From NCBI RefSeq assembly GCF_026342735.1, contig NZ_JAPEMM010000001.1, positions 2,046,001 to 2,110,000 of the forward strand: 64,000 bases of DNA. Reading direction: 5' to 3'. The notes under the pieces were generated by a model, which worked only from the letters and a program-made list of their open reading frames with translations, searched no databases and was not told where the DNA came from. Positions 8,877 to 17,070 of the stretch are shown in pieces. A program made the translations under genes and the position numbers. The stretch's first letter is position 1, and each line of letters begins with the position of its first letter. This DNA comes from Streptomyces sp. NBC_00193 (GTDB lineage Bacteria > Actinomycetota > Actinomycetes > Streptomycetales > Streptomycetaceae).

Positions 8877-9887
8877 TCAGCCCGCGCGGTGGACCACGGC
8901 GTCGCACAGCTCCACCAGCGCCGACTTCGCGAAGCAGTCGGGCAGCGGGGCCAGCGTGGCCCGCGCCTCCTCCGCGTACCGCACGGTGTCCTTGCGGGCC
9001 TGCTCCAGGGCCGGGTGGACCCGCAGCCGGGCGAGCACCTCGGCGTGCCGCGCGTCGTCCGTCAGATCGCCGTCCAGGAGCCGTACGAGCTCCACGTCCG
9101 CGGGGTCGCCGCCCTGGGCCGCCATCTCCCGCAGCCGCAGGACCGGGAGCGTCGGGATGCCCTCGCGCAGGTCGGTGCCGGGGGTCTTGCCGGACTCGTG
9201 CGAGTCGGAGGCGATGTCGAGGACGTCGTCGGCGAGCTGGAAGGCGGTGCCGAGCCGCTCGCCGTACTGGGTCAGGATGTCGACGACCGACTCGTCGGCG
9301 CCGGACATCATCGCGCCGAAGCGGCCGGAGACCGCGATCAGCGAGCCGGTCTTGCCGGCGATGACGTCGAGGTAGTGCTCGACCGGGTCGCGGCCGTCGC
9401 GCGGGCCCGCCGTTTCCAGGATCTGGCCCGTCACCAGCCGCTCGAACGCCTCGGCCTGGACCCGTACGGCCTCGGGACCGAGGTCCGCCAGGATGTGCGA
9501 GGCGCGGGCGAACAGGAAGTCACCCGTCAGGACGGCCACGGAGTTGCCCCAGCGGGCGTTGGAGCTCTCCACGCCGCGGCGCACGTCCGCCTCGTCCATG
9601 ACGTCGTCGTGGTAGAGCGTCGCCAGGTGGGTGAGCTCCACGACCACGGCGGAGGGGACGATCCCGGGCGCGTAGGGATCGCCGAACCGGGAGGCGAGCA
9701 TCACCAGCAGCGGCCGGAAGCGCTTGCCGCCGGCGCGGACCAGGTGCTGTGCGGCCTCGGTGATGAAGGGGACTTCGCTCTTGGTGGCTTCCAGCAGACC
9801 CGCCTCGACGGCGGCCAGTCCGGCCTGGACATCGGTCTCAAGAGCCTGGTCCCGCACGCTCAGTCCGAACGGCCCGACGACGGTCAC
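8877..9887 (-). CDS. Long-chain polyprenyl diphosphate synthase
   Basis: This 336-residue all-helical prenyltransferase condenses isopentenyl units into the side chain of menaquinone. The first aspartate-rich motif (HDDVMDEADVRRG, Asp94/Asp95/Asp98) and the second (LADDVLDIASD) both bind magnesium-diphosphate. The basic GGKRFRP motif near residue 53 binds IPP. The small residues before the first motif fit a long-chain product, and Streptomyces usually make nine-unit side chains, but chain length cannot be read reliably. The start is GTG 9887, with AGGAG eight bases upstream. Four other menaquinone-related genes are in the window, at 43-53 kb. Confidence 0.92.
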   Translation of the reverse strand: MTVVGPFGLSVRDQALETDVQAGLAAVEAGLLEATKSEVPFITEAAQHLVRAGGKRFRPLLVMLASRFGDPYAPGIVPSAVVVELTHLATLYHDDVMDEADVRRGVESSNARWGNSVAVLTGDFLFARASHILADLGPEAVRVQAEAFERLVTGQILETAGPRDGRDPVEHYLDVIAGKTGSLIAVSGRFGAMMSGADESVVDILTQYGERLGTAFQLADDVLDIASDSHESGKTPGTDLREGIPTLPVLRLREMAAQGGDPADVELVRLLDGDLTDDARHAEVLARLRVHPALEQARKDTVRYAEEARATLAPLPDCFAKSALVELCDAVVHRAG

Positions 9888-9907
9888 GAGGGGTACTCCT
9901 GTCTGCT

Positions 9908-9928
9908 GACGATCACCTTGACGATCAC
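9908..9928. promoter_or_regulatory. Direct repeat in the divergent promoter region of polyprenyl synthase and peptide transporter
   Basis: GACGATCAC occurs twice (9908-9916 and 9920-9928) with a 12-base period, within the 201-base gap between two divergent genes. A regulator-binding role is possible; no known consensus was recognised. Confidence 0.25.
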
Positions 9929-10088
9929 ACGGATTGTCGATGTGTCGCTGCCATCACTCAAGCCAGCGTATCCGGTCTGTTTTCGATCACCCAGGGCGCC
10001 TGTCCGGCCACGGGCACCGTACAGGCCGGGCGCCGCCCCATGCGCCCCGGTATGTTCTAGAGCAGCCGAAACAACCGGAGAATGCGTT

Positions 10089-11606
10089 TTGTCCAGAACT
10101 GCTACCGAAATAGACGAGCCTTCGGACCCGGAGGCCGACCAGCCGCCGCCCGGCGACGACCACGCCTTCCTCGGGCACCCCAGGGGCCTGGCCACGCTCT
10201 CCGGACTGGAAGTCTGGGAGCGCTTCTCTTTCCTGGGCATGCAGGCCATCCTCGTCCTCTACTTCGCGGACACGGTGGCCAACGGCGGCCTGGGGATGAA
10301 CCCGGGCACCGCGGCCTCCGTCTCGGCGGCCTACGGGACCATGGTCTACCTCGTCTCCGTCGCCGGCGGGTGGCTCGCCGACCGGATCCTCGGTTCGTAC
10401 CGCGCCGTGCTCTGGGGCGGCATCCTGATCGCCTGCGGCCACTACGCCATGGCCGTGCCGACCGCCGCCATGACCTGGGTGGGCCTCGGCCTGATCAGTG
10501 CCGGCACCGGCCTGCTGAAGCCGAACGTGGCCAGCATGGTCGGCAAGCTGTACAAGACGGACGACGACCGGCGCGACGCCGGCTTCGCCCTCTACTACAT
10601 GGGCATCAACATCGGCGCCTTCGCCGGCCCCCTGATCACCGCCTGGCTCGGCGAGCACAAGGGCTGGCACTGGGGGTTCTCCGCCGCCGCCGTCGGCATG
10701 ACCGCGGGTCTGATCCAGTACGTGGCCGGCCGCCGCCACCTGGCGGGGCGCAAGCACTCCGCCGAGTTCCCGCTCGCGCCCGACGCGATGCGCTCGGCCG
10801 TGACGAAGATCATTGCCGGGATCTTGGCCTTCGCCGCGCTCGCCACCCTTCTGGCGGTACTGGGCTGGCTGACGATGGGCCGGTTCGTCGACCTGCTCAC
10901 CCTGATCTCGGTGATCGCACCGGTCGTGTACTTCGCGATCATGTTCCGCAGCCCCCGCGTGACGGCCGAGGAGCGGGGGCGCCTGCGCCCGTACGTGGTG
11001 CTCTTCCTGGCCTCGGTGGCCTTCAACTTCATCCTCTTCCAGGCGTACTCGACGATGATGCTGCTCGCCTCGACGAACGCCCGCACCGAGATCCTCGGCT
11101 TCACCTTCCCGGCCGGCTGGTACGCCTCCGCGCTCGGCGCGTTCGAGGTGCTCCTGGCCCCGGTCGTGGCCGCGCTGTGGGTCCGGATGGGCCACAAGCA
11201 GCCGCACGCCTCCAACAAGATCGCCATCGGCGTGATCCTGGGCGGGCTGTCCTTCCTCCTGATGGTCATCCCGACCTCGGGGGACTCGGGCGACACGTAC
11301 AAGATGGCCGCCTGGTGGATCATCGGCTCCTACCTGCTGCTCGGACTCGGCGACGTCCTGCTGGAGACCTCCGGCATGTCGGCCACCACGAAGCTCGCCC
11401 CGAAGGCGTTCGCCAGCCAGACGATGGCCCTGTGGTTCCTCTCCCTCGCCCTGGCCAACGGCATCCAGGCGCAGGTGGTCAAGGTCTACGGCCAGGTCTC
11501 CAACCCCGCCTACTTCGGCGTCAACGGCGCCATCGCCGTCGCGGTGGGACTGGCCGTGATCGCGCTGGCGCCGTGGCTCAAGCGCACGATGCACCCCGTC
11601 CACTGA
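10089..11606 (+). CDS. Proton-dependent oligopeptide transporter (POT/PTR2 family)
   Basis: This 505-residue inner-membrane symporter has about 14 hydrophobic segments. The proton-coupling ExxER motif is EVWERF near residue 40. The PTR signatures GGWLADRILGSYRAVLWGG and FALYYMGINIGAFAGP are intact. It imports di- and tripeptides driven by protons. The start is TTG 10089 (MSRTATEIDEPS): GGAG at 10077-10080 gives eight bases of spacing, while ATG 10082 is in another frame and too close. The CocE/NonD hydrolase follows 14 bases later and is probably cotranscribed. Confidence 0.94.
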   Translation: MSRTATEIDEPSDPEADQPPPGDDHAFLGHPRGLATLSGLEVWERFSFLGMQAILVLYFADTVANGGLGMNPGTAASVSAAYGTMVYLVSVAGGWLADRILGSYRAVLWGGILIACGHYAMAVPTAAMTWVGLGLISAGTGLLKPNVASMVGKLYKTDDDRRDAGFALYYMGINIGAFAGPLITAWLGEHKGWHWGFSAAAVGMTAGLIQYVAGRRHLAGRKHSAEFPLAPDAMRSAVTKIIAGILAFAALATLLAVLGWLTMGRFVDLLTLISVIAPVVYFAIMFRSPRVTAEERGRLRPYVVLFLASVAFNFILFQAYSTMMLLASTNARTEILGFTFPAGWYASALGAFEVLLAPVVAALWVRMGHKQPHASNKIAIGVILGGLSFLLMVIPTSGDSGDTYKMAAWWIIGSYLLLGLGDVLLETSGMSATTKLAPKAFASQTMALWFLSLALANGIQAQVVKVYGQVSNPAYFGVNGAIAVAVGLAVIALAPWLKRTMHPVH

Positions 11607-11620
11607 CCGTCGGAGCTTCG

Positions 11621-13657
11621 ATGATCATCCGTACCGACTTCCCCTACGGGACCACCCACGAGGACGTCCGGATCCCGATGCCCGGGGGTACCTCCCAGGC
11701 CGAAGGCTCTGGGGGAGGCACCGAGCTGTACGCCCGCATCTGGCGGCCGGTCACCGACGAGCCCGTCCCGGCGCTGCTGGAGTACCTCCCGTACCGCCTC
11801 ACCGACTGGACCGCCCCGCGCGACTGGCAGCGCCACCCCTGGTACGCGGGCCACGGCTACGCCTCCGTACGGGTCGACGTGCGCGGCCACGGCAACAGCG
11901 GCGGCAACCCGGGCGACGAGTACGACGCGCAGGAACTCGCCGACGGGGTCGCCGTGGTGGAGTGGCTGGCGGCCCAGCCCTGGTGCACGGGGTCCGTGGG
12001 CATGTTCGGGATCTCCTGGGGCGGCTTCAACAGCCTGCAGATCGCGGCGCTCGCCCCGGAGGCGCTCAAGGCGGTCGTCACCGTCTGCTCCACGGACGAC
12101 CGCTTCGACAACGACGTGCACTACATGGGCGGCTCGCTGCTCGCCGTCGACATGCACGCGTGGGCGGCGACCATGCTCGCCTTCGCCTCCCGCCCGCCGG
12201 ACCCGCTCTACGCGGGCGAGGGCTGGCGCGACCAGTGGCTCTCGCGGCTCGGCGCGGTGGAACCCCTCGTGCACACCTGGCTCTCCCACCAGACCCGCGA
12301 CGCGTACTGGCGCCACGGATCGGTGTGCGAGGACTACGGGGCCATCGGCGCGGCCGTCCTCGCCGTCGGCGGCTGGCACGACCCGTACCGCGACACCGTG
12401 CTGCGGCTGGTCGCCGCGCTCCCCGCCGACCGGGTCCGGGGCCTGATCGGCCCGTGGTCGCACCAGTACCCCGACCGGGGGCTGCCGCCGGGGCCCGCCA
12501 TCGGCTTCCTCCAGGAGACCCTGCGCTGGTGGGACCACTGGCTCAAGGACAAGGACACGGGCGTCATGTCCGAGCCGCTCCTGCGCTCGTGGATCTCCGA
12601 GTCGCACCCGCCCGCGACGACGTACGCGACCCTGCCCGGACGGTGGGTCGGCGACCCGTCCTGGCCGTCGCCGAACGTGGACCCGGTCACGTACGCCTTC
12701 CAGGGCGCGCCGGTCGTCGTGGCCTCCCCGCAGCACACGGGCCTGGACGCGGGCCGGTTCTTCCCCTTCGGCAACGACGCCGACCTGCCTCCGGACCAGC
12801 GCGAGGAGGACGCGAAGTCGGCCTGCTTCGAGTTCCCCGTGGGCGACGGCTCCGGCCCGGTGGAGATCCTGGGCCGCCCGGTGGTCCGGCTGCGCCTGCG
12901 CATGGACGTCCCGTACGGGCAGGTCGTGGCCCGGCTCTGCGACGTGGCCCCCGACGGCTCCTCGACGCTGGTCACCCGGGGCGCGCTGAACCTGTCCGCG
13001 CGGCAGGGCCGGGACAAGGCCGTGCCGTGGCCGGTGGGCTCGTACGAGGACGTGGTCTTCGAGCTGAACGGCATCGGCCACTCCTTCCCGCCGGGCCACC
13101 GCATCCGCGTCGCCCTGTCCTCCGCCTACTGGCCGTGGATCTGGCCGCGCGCCGGCTCGGAGCACGGCTGGACCCTGGACCCGGCGGGCAGCGCGGTGGA
13201 ACTCCCGATCCGCGATGCCTCTGCCGAGCAGGAGCCGATCCTCTTCGAGGCCCCGGAACAGTCGGAGCCGCTGGGGGTCGTCCACCCGGCGACCCTGGAC
13301 GCGCCCCGGCCGGAACGCCTGGTCGTACGGGACGTCGCGCGCGGGGTGTGGCGCCTGGAGGTCGACCCGCGCTACGGCGGCACCCGCGTGTACCCGGACG
13401 GCCTGGAGTTCAGCGAGGACGCACTGGAGGTGTACGAGATCCAGGAGGCGGACCCCTTGTCGGCCCGCACCCACTCCACCTGGACCGTGCGCCTGCACCG
13501 GCCGGAGCTGGGCTGGGACGTGTCGGTGGTGACCCGCTCGGAAATCAGCTGCGACGAGGGCGGCTTCCTCACCTCGAACGAGGTGGTCTGCCGCGAGGGC
13601 AACGAGGTCCTCTTCCACCGCACATGGGAGCGCCGCCTGCCGCGGGCGGCGGTGTAG
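11621..13657 (+). CDS. CocE/NonD family hydrolase (X-Pro dipeptidyl-peptidase fold)
   Basis: This 678-residue serine hydrolase has an alpha/beta-hydrolase core with nucleophile motif GISWGG (FGISWGGFNSLQ), the oxyanion-side segment VRVDVRGHGNSGG, a GGWHDPY acidic-residue motif and a catalytic histidine region GPWSHQYPDRG. A C-terminal jelly-roll lobe follows (from about residue 380, with FPPGHRIRVALSSAYWP). Relatives cleave proline-containing dipeptides or ester/acyl substrates; the substrate is not clear. There is no signal peptide, so it is cytoplasmic. The start is ATG 11621, with GGAG upstream. Near residue 22 a short hairpin-forming repeat is inserted in frame. Adjacency to a peptide transporter favours a peptidase role. 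Confidence 0.9.
   Translation: MIIRTDFPYGTTHEDVRIPMPGGTSQAEGSGGGTELYARIWRPVTDEPVPALLEYLPYRLTDWTAPRDWQRHPWYAGHGYASVRVDVRGHGNSGGNPGDEYDAQELADGVAVVEWLAAQPWCTGSVGMFGISWGGFNSLQIAALAPEALKAVVTVCSTDDRFDNDVHYMGGSLLAVDMHAWAATMLAFASRPPDPLYAGEGWRDQWLSRLGAVEPLVHTWLSHQTRDAYWRHGSVCEDYGAIGAAVLAVGGWHDPYRDTVLRLVAALPADRVRGLIGPWSHQYPDRGLPPGPAIGFLQETLRWWDHWLKDKDTGVMSEPLLRSWISESHPPATTYATLPGRWVGDPSWPSPNVDPVTYAFQGAPVVVASPQHTGLDAGRFFPFGNDADLPPDQREEDAKSACFEFPVGDGSGPVEILGRPVVRLRLRMDVPYGQVVARLCDVAPDGSSTLVTRGALNLSARQGRDKAVPWPVGSYEDVVFELNGIGHSFPPGHRIRVALSSAYWPWIWPRAGSEHGWTLDPAGSAVELPIRDASAEQEPILFEAPEQSEPLGVVHPATLDAPRPERLVVRDVARGVWRLEVDPRYGGTRVYPDGLEFSEDALEVYEIQEADPLSARTHSTWTVRLHRPELGWDVSVVTRSEISCDEGGFLTSNEVVCREGNEVLFHRTWERRLPRAAV
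11683..11723. repeat. Hairpin-forming interspersed repeat inserted in frame in the CocE/NonD gene
   Basis: The segment has arms around CCTCCCAGGCC and GGCTCTGGGGGAGG that fold into an imperfect hairpin with a GAA loop, flanked by GGT/CACC. It adds residues GGTSQAEGSGGGT between IPMP and ELYARIWRP, where related proteins have only a short IPMxDGT-type link. Very similar CTCCCAG/CTGGGGGAG cassettes are, from memory, scattered in many Streptomyces genomes. It behaves like a tiny nonautonomous repeat that keeps the reading frame. Confidence 0.65.
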
Positions 13658-13695
13658 CCGGGCTCCCGGGGCCCGCAGGCCCCGGGGGGCTCCGG

Positions 13696-14103
13696 CTAGT
13701 CGATGACCGCGGTGGCCTCGACCTCGACCAGCAGGTCCGGCTCCCCCAGCGCCGCAACGCCCAGCAGGGTGATCGGCTTGACCGGATCGATGCCCAGCTT
13801 CGCCGCCGCCCGGCCCACGCCCTCACCCAGCAGCGGCATCTTCTCGGGGCTCCAGTCGACGACGTAGACGGTCAGCTTCGCCACGTCGTCGAAGGTGCCG
13901 CCGACCCCGGCCAGAGCGGTGGCGATGTTGAGGTAGCACTGCTCGACCTGAGCGGCGAAGTCCCCCTCGCCCACGGGCCGGCCATCGGCATCGCGGGCCA
14001 CCTGCCCCGCGAGGAACACCAGCTTCGATCCGGTGGCGACCGACAGCTGCCGGTAGACCTCGGGCTTCGGCAGCCCGTCGGGATTGACCAGCGTCACGGA
14101 CAT
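13696..14103 (-). CDS. RidA family protein, second copy, non-archetypal
   Basis: This 135-residue protein has the RidA fold (LVFLAGQVARDADGRPVGEGD near residue 30 and DLLVEVEATAVID at the end). Like the copy at 2108 it lacks the family's substrate-binding arginine: the segment reads VKPITLLGVAAL. A deaminase function is therefore not supported. It is divergent from a TetR regulator (ATG 14181) across 77 bases and may be its target. The two RidA proteins are distant from each other and so not a recent duplication. Confidence 0.9.
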   Translation of the reverse strand: MSVTLVNPDGLPKPEVYRQLSVATGSKLVFLAGQVARDADGRPVGEGDFAAQVEQCYLNIATALAGVGGTFDDVAKLTVYVVDWSPEKMPLLGEGVGRAAAKLGIDPVKPITLLGVAALGEPDLLVEVEATAVID

Positions 14104-14149
14104 GAACAGCCCTCCCTCTTGATGTCAGGAGCAATGGGATCAGTCCCCG

Positions 14150-14170
14150 TAAGCATAGCGCTGTTATGTA
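14150..14170. promoter_or_regulatory. Partial palindrome between RidA-family and TetR genes, possible operator
   Basis: CATAGCGCTGTTATG has matching CATA/TATG ends and an imperfect GCGCT centre. It lies in the short divergent region, 14-28 bases before the TetR start, where a TetR protein would repress both genes. The symmetry is imperfect, so confidence is low. Confidence 0.3.
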
Positions 14171-14180
14171 TTGTGGGGTC

Positions 14181-14786
14181 ATGGCGAGGACGAAAGATCC
14201 GGCGGTCCGCTCCCGGCTGCTCGACCGGGCCGCACAGATGCTGCGGACCAGGCAGCCGGTCACGCTCCGCACCCTGGTCTCCGGCACGGGCACGTCGACG
14301 ATGGCCGTCTACACCTATTTCGGCGGCATGGACGGCCTGTGGAAGGCACTGCGCCAGGAAGGCTTCACGCGCCTGGCCGCCCGGCTCGCGGCCGTCAAGA
14401 CCTCCGCGGACCCGGTACGGGACCTCGCCGCCCTGGGCGCCGCCTACCTGGCCAACGCCATGGAGAACCCCGACCTCTACCGGGTCATGTTCGACGCCGG
14501 CTTCGAGCTCGAGGACACCGCCGCGGCGGACGACACCCTGCACCGCCTCGTCCACGCCATCGAGCGGGCCAAGGCGAAAGGCCGCTTCCGCGACGAGGTC
14601 GACCCGCTGGAGCTGGCGACACAGAGCTGGCTCATCGGCCACGGCATCGCCTCCCTCGTCGCCACCGGCCCCCTGCCGCACGGGGCGCTCGCCCACGGCG
14701 TGCCCCTGCTGACCGCACTGTTCACCGGCGCGGGGGACGAGCCCGACCGGTGCCGCCGGTCGGTCGAGCGCGGCTGGGGACCCTGA
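14181..14786 (+). CDS. TetR/AcrR family regulator (WHG-type C-terminal domain)
   Basis: This 201-residue regulator has an N-terminal helix-turn-helix (residues about 10-55: LLDRAAQMLRTRQPVTLRTL, then GTSTMAVYTYFGGMDGLWKAL). The all-helical C-terminal part has the layout of the WHG/TetR_C_33 group (AYLANAMENPDLYRVMF). The start is ATG 14181 (MARTKDPAVRSR). A longer frame from 14166 adds only a few residues of promoter DNA. It probably represses itself and the divergent RidA-family gene; the ligand is unknown. Confidence 0.9.
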   Translation: MARTKDPAVRSRLLDRAAQMLRTRQPVTLRTLVSGTGTSTMAVYTYFGGMDGLWKALRQEGFTRLAARLAAVKTSADPVRDLAALGAAYLANAMENPDLYRVMFDAGFELEDTAAADDTLHRLVHAIERAKAKGRFRDEVDPLELATQSWLIGHGIASLVATGPLPHGALAHGVPLLTALFTGAGDEPDRCRRSVERGWGP

Positions 14787-14799
14787 GGCCCCGAGCCCG

Positions 14800-14824
14800 C
14801 GCCGGGCCGGGCCGGGCCGGGCCG
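14800..14824. repeat. Short GCCGG/GGGCC tandem repeat
   Basis: The pentamer GGGCC is repeated about four times between the convergent TetR and HAD genes. It can pair with itself and may act as a weak terminator. Nothing else was seen in this gap. Confidence 0.5.
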
Positions 14825-14830
14825 CCACCC

Positions 14831-15637
14831 TCAGCCGAAGAGCCGCTCCAGGACCACCGCGATGCCGTCCGCCTCGTTCGAGAGGGTGACCTCGTCGGCG
14901 ACGGCGAGGAGTTCCCGGTGGGCGCCGGCCATGGCGACCCCGTGGGCCGCCCACGCGAACATCGGGATGTCGTTCGGCATGTCGCCGAAGGCGATCGTCG
15001 AGGAGCCGGTGACGTCCAGGAGCGCCGCCGCCACCGCGAGGCCGCTCGCCTTGTCGATGCCCGGGGGCTGGAGCTCCACCGTGTGCTCGCCCGCCATGGT
15101 GACGTTGACCAGATCCCCGACCACGCCCCGGGCGATCTCCGTCAGCTCGTCGTCCGAGAGGCGGGGGTGCTGGAGGAGCACCTTGTTGATCGGGGAGGTC
15201 CAGAGGTCGGACCGCCGGGCCACCGCCACCGTCGGCAGGTGCGGGTGCCACATCCGGTAGCCCGGCCCTATCAGCATCTCCGCGTCGACGCCCTCCTGAT
15301 TGACCGCGGCCCAGACCTCGCCGACCTCGGCCTCGATCTTCCCGAGGGCGACTTCCGCCAGCTCCCGGTCCAGGGCCACGGAGTGCAGCATCCGGCCCGC
15401 CGCCGCGTCGTAGACCTGCGCTCCCTGCCCGCACACCGCGAGCCCCGTGTAGCCGAGGCCGTCCAGGACGTGGCGGACCTGCGGGACGGGGCGGCCTGTC
15501 ACGATGATGTGCCGGGCGCCGGCCGCGCGGGCGGCGGCGAGAGCGGCGTAGGAGCGGGCCGAGACGGTGTCTCCGGCGCGCAGCAGAGTCCCGTCCAGGT
15601 CGGTGGCCACGAGTGCATAGGGGAGGGCGGAAGTCAC
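14831..15637 (-). CDS. HAD-superfamily phosphatase, Cof-type (HAD-IIB)
   Basis: This 268-residue protein has motif I ATDLDGTLL at residues about 9-17, which holds the nucleophile aspartate and acid/base, motif II VTGR, and motif IV FGDMPNDIPM, which binds magnesium. A cap domain of type IIB lies between motifs II and IV. Members dephosphorylate sugar phosphates, flavin intermediates or similar metabolites; the substrate is not predictable here. I start at GTG 15637 (MTSALPYALVATDLDG); a TTG ten codons upstream is possible but lacks a spaced ribosome site. It is monocistronic and divergent from the fumarylacetoacetase gene. Confidence 0.9.
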   Translation of the reverse strand: MTSALPYALVATDLDGTLLRAGDTVSARSYAALAAARAAGARHIIVTGRPVPQVRHVLDGLGYTGLAVCGQGAQVYDAAAGRMLHSVALDRELAEVALGKIEAEVGEVWAAVNQEGVDAEMLIGPGYRMWHPHLPTVAVARRSDLWTSPINKVLLQHPRLSDDELTEIARGVVGDLVNVTMAGEHTVELQPPGIDKASGLAVAAALLDVTGSSTIAFGDMPNDIPMFAWAAHGVAMAGAHRELLAVADEVTLSNEADGIAVVLERLFG

Positions 15638-15778
15638 GCGTTCAAGGATACGGACCCCCTCGGACAAGTCCTACAAATACTGCCCGAATCCGGCCTCCCG
15701 CACGCCCCACCAGCCCCTTAACCTGTCAACCAGCCCCCGGGACACCCCCGGGCAGCGTCGAAAGCGAGGCAGCACCCC

Positions 15779-17002
15779 ATGCCCCAGCAGAGCCCCCTCG
15801 ACATCCCCGAGGGCGACCCGTTCGGGCCGCACAACCTCCCCTACGGCGTCTTCTCCACCGCCGGGGAGGAGCGGCGCCGCATCGGTGTCCGCATCGGCGG
15901 GTACGTGCTCGACGCCGGAGCGGCCGCGGCCGCACTCGGCTCCCCGTACGCCGGACTGCTCGGGCAGCCCTCCCTCAACCCGCTGCTCGCCGCGGGCCGC
16001 ACCGCCTGGAAGGACGTGAGGCGCGCGCTGACCGCGTGGGTCACCGACCCCGGCCACCGGCCCTCCGTGGAACCGCACCTGCTGCCGCTCGAAGACGTCG
16101 TGCTGCACCTCCCGTACGAGGTCGCCGACTACGTCGACTTCTACGCGAGCGAGCACCACGCCACGAACGTCGGCAAGATCTTCCGGCCGGACGGGGACGC
16201 ACTGACCCCCAACTGGAAGCACCTGCCCATCGGTTACCACGGCCGGGCCGGCACGATCGTGGTGTCCGGCACCGACGTCGTGCGCCCCGCGGGCCAGCGC
16301 AAGACGCCCGCCGACCCGGCGCCCGTCTTCGGGCCCTCCGTGAAGCTCGACATCGAGGCCGAGGTCGGCTTCGTCGTCGGCACCCCCTCGGAGCAGGGCC
16401 GCCCCGTGGCCCTCGCCGACTTCGAGGAGCACGTCTTCGGGCTGTTCCTGCTCAACGACTGGTCCGCGCGCGACATCCAGGCCTGGGAGTACGTGCCGCT
16501 CGGCCCCTTCCTCGGCAAGTCCTTCGCCACGTCCGTCTCCGCCTGGGTCACCCCGCTGGAGGCCCTGGACGCGGCCCGGGTCGCCCCGCCCGCCCGGGAC
16601 TTCCCGCTCCTGCCCTACCTCGACGACTCCGGCGCCGACCGGCCCGGCGGCTTCGACCTGCGCATCACCGTCTCCATCAACGGGCAGGAGGTGGCGCAGC
16701 CGCCGTTCGCGTCGATGTACTGGACCGCCGCCCAGCAGCTCGCCCACATGACCGTCAACGGCGCCTCCCTGCGCACCGGCGACGTGTACGGCTCGGGCAC
16801 CGTCAGCGGCCCGGAGACCGGCCAGCGCGGCTCGCTGCTGGAGCTCACCTGGAACGGCCGCGACGCCATCGAGCTCACCGACGGCAAGCGCACCTTCCTG
16901 GAGGACGGGGACACCGTCACGCTCACCGCGTGGGCACCGGGCGCCGACGGCACCCGCGTGGGCCTCGGCGAGGTCGCCGGCCGCATCGTGGGCACTCGGT
17001 AG
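15779..17002 (+). CDS. fahA: Fumarylacetoacetase
   Basis: This 407-residue enzyme performs the last step of tyrosine/homogentisate breakdown, splitting fumarylacetoacetate into fumarate and acetoacetate. The N-terminal SH3-like domain is followed by the catalytic FAH domain with DYVDFYASEHHATNVG, PIGYHGRAGTIVVSG, EAEVGFVVG and LNDWSARDIQAWEYVPLGPF; these hold the metal ligands and the catalytic histidine. Length is normal. The start is ATG 15779 with GAGG upstream. No other homogentisate-pathway gene is nearby. Confidence 0.95.
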   Translation: MPQQSPLDIPEGDPFGPHNLPYGVFSTAGEERRRIGVRIGGYVLDAGAAAAALGSPYAGLLGQPSLNPLLAAGRTAWKDVRRALTAWVTDPGHRPSVEPHLLPLEDVVLHLPYEVADYVDFYASEHHATNVGKIFRPDGDALTPNWKHLPIGYHGRAGTIVVSGTDVVRPAGQRKTPADPAPVFGPSVKLDIEAEVGFVVGTPSEQGRPVALADFEEHVFGLFLLNDWSARDIQAWEYVPLGPFLGKSFATSVSAWVTPLEALDAARVAPPARDFPLLPYLDDSGADRPGGFDLRITVSINGQEVAQPPFASMYWTAAQQLAHMTVNGASLRTGDVYGSGTVSGPETGQRGSLLELTWNGRDAIELTDGKRTFLEDGDTVTLTAWAPGADGTRVGLGEVAGRIVGTR

Positions 17003-17070
17003 TCCACATCGCGGGACGAGCATCGGCGGCGGGGTGGCGGATCTTATCCCCGCCCCGCCGTTCTCGCAGG

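Noticed and set aside
8607..10088. Upstream 490-codon extension of the peptide transporter frame
   Set aside because: The part before 10089 is antisense to the polyprenyl synthase gene. A TTG with well-placed GGAG at 10089 is a better start.
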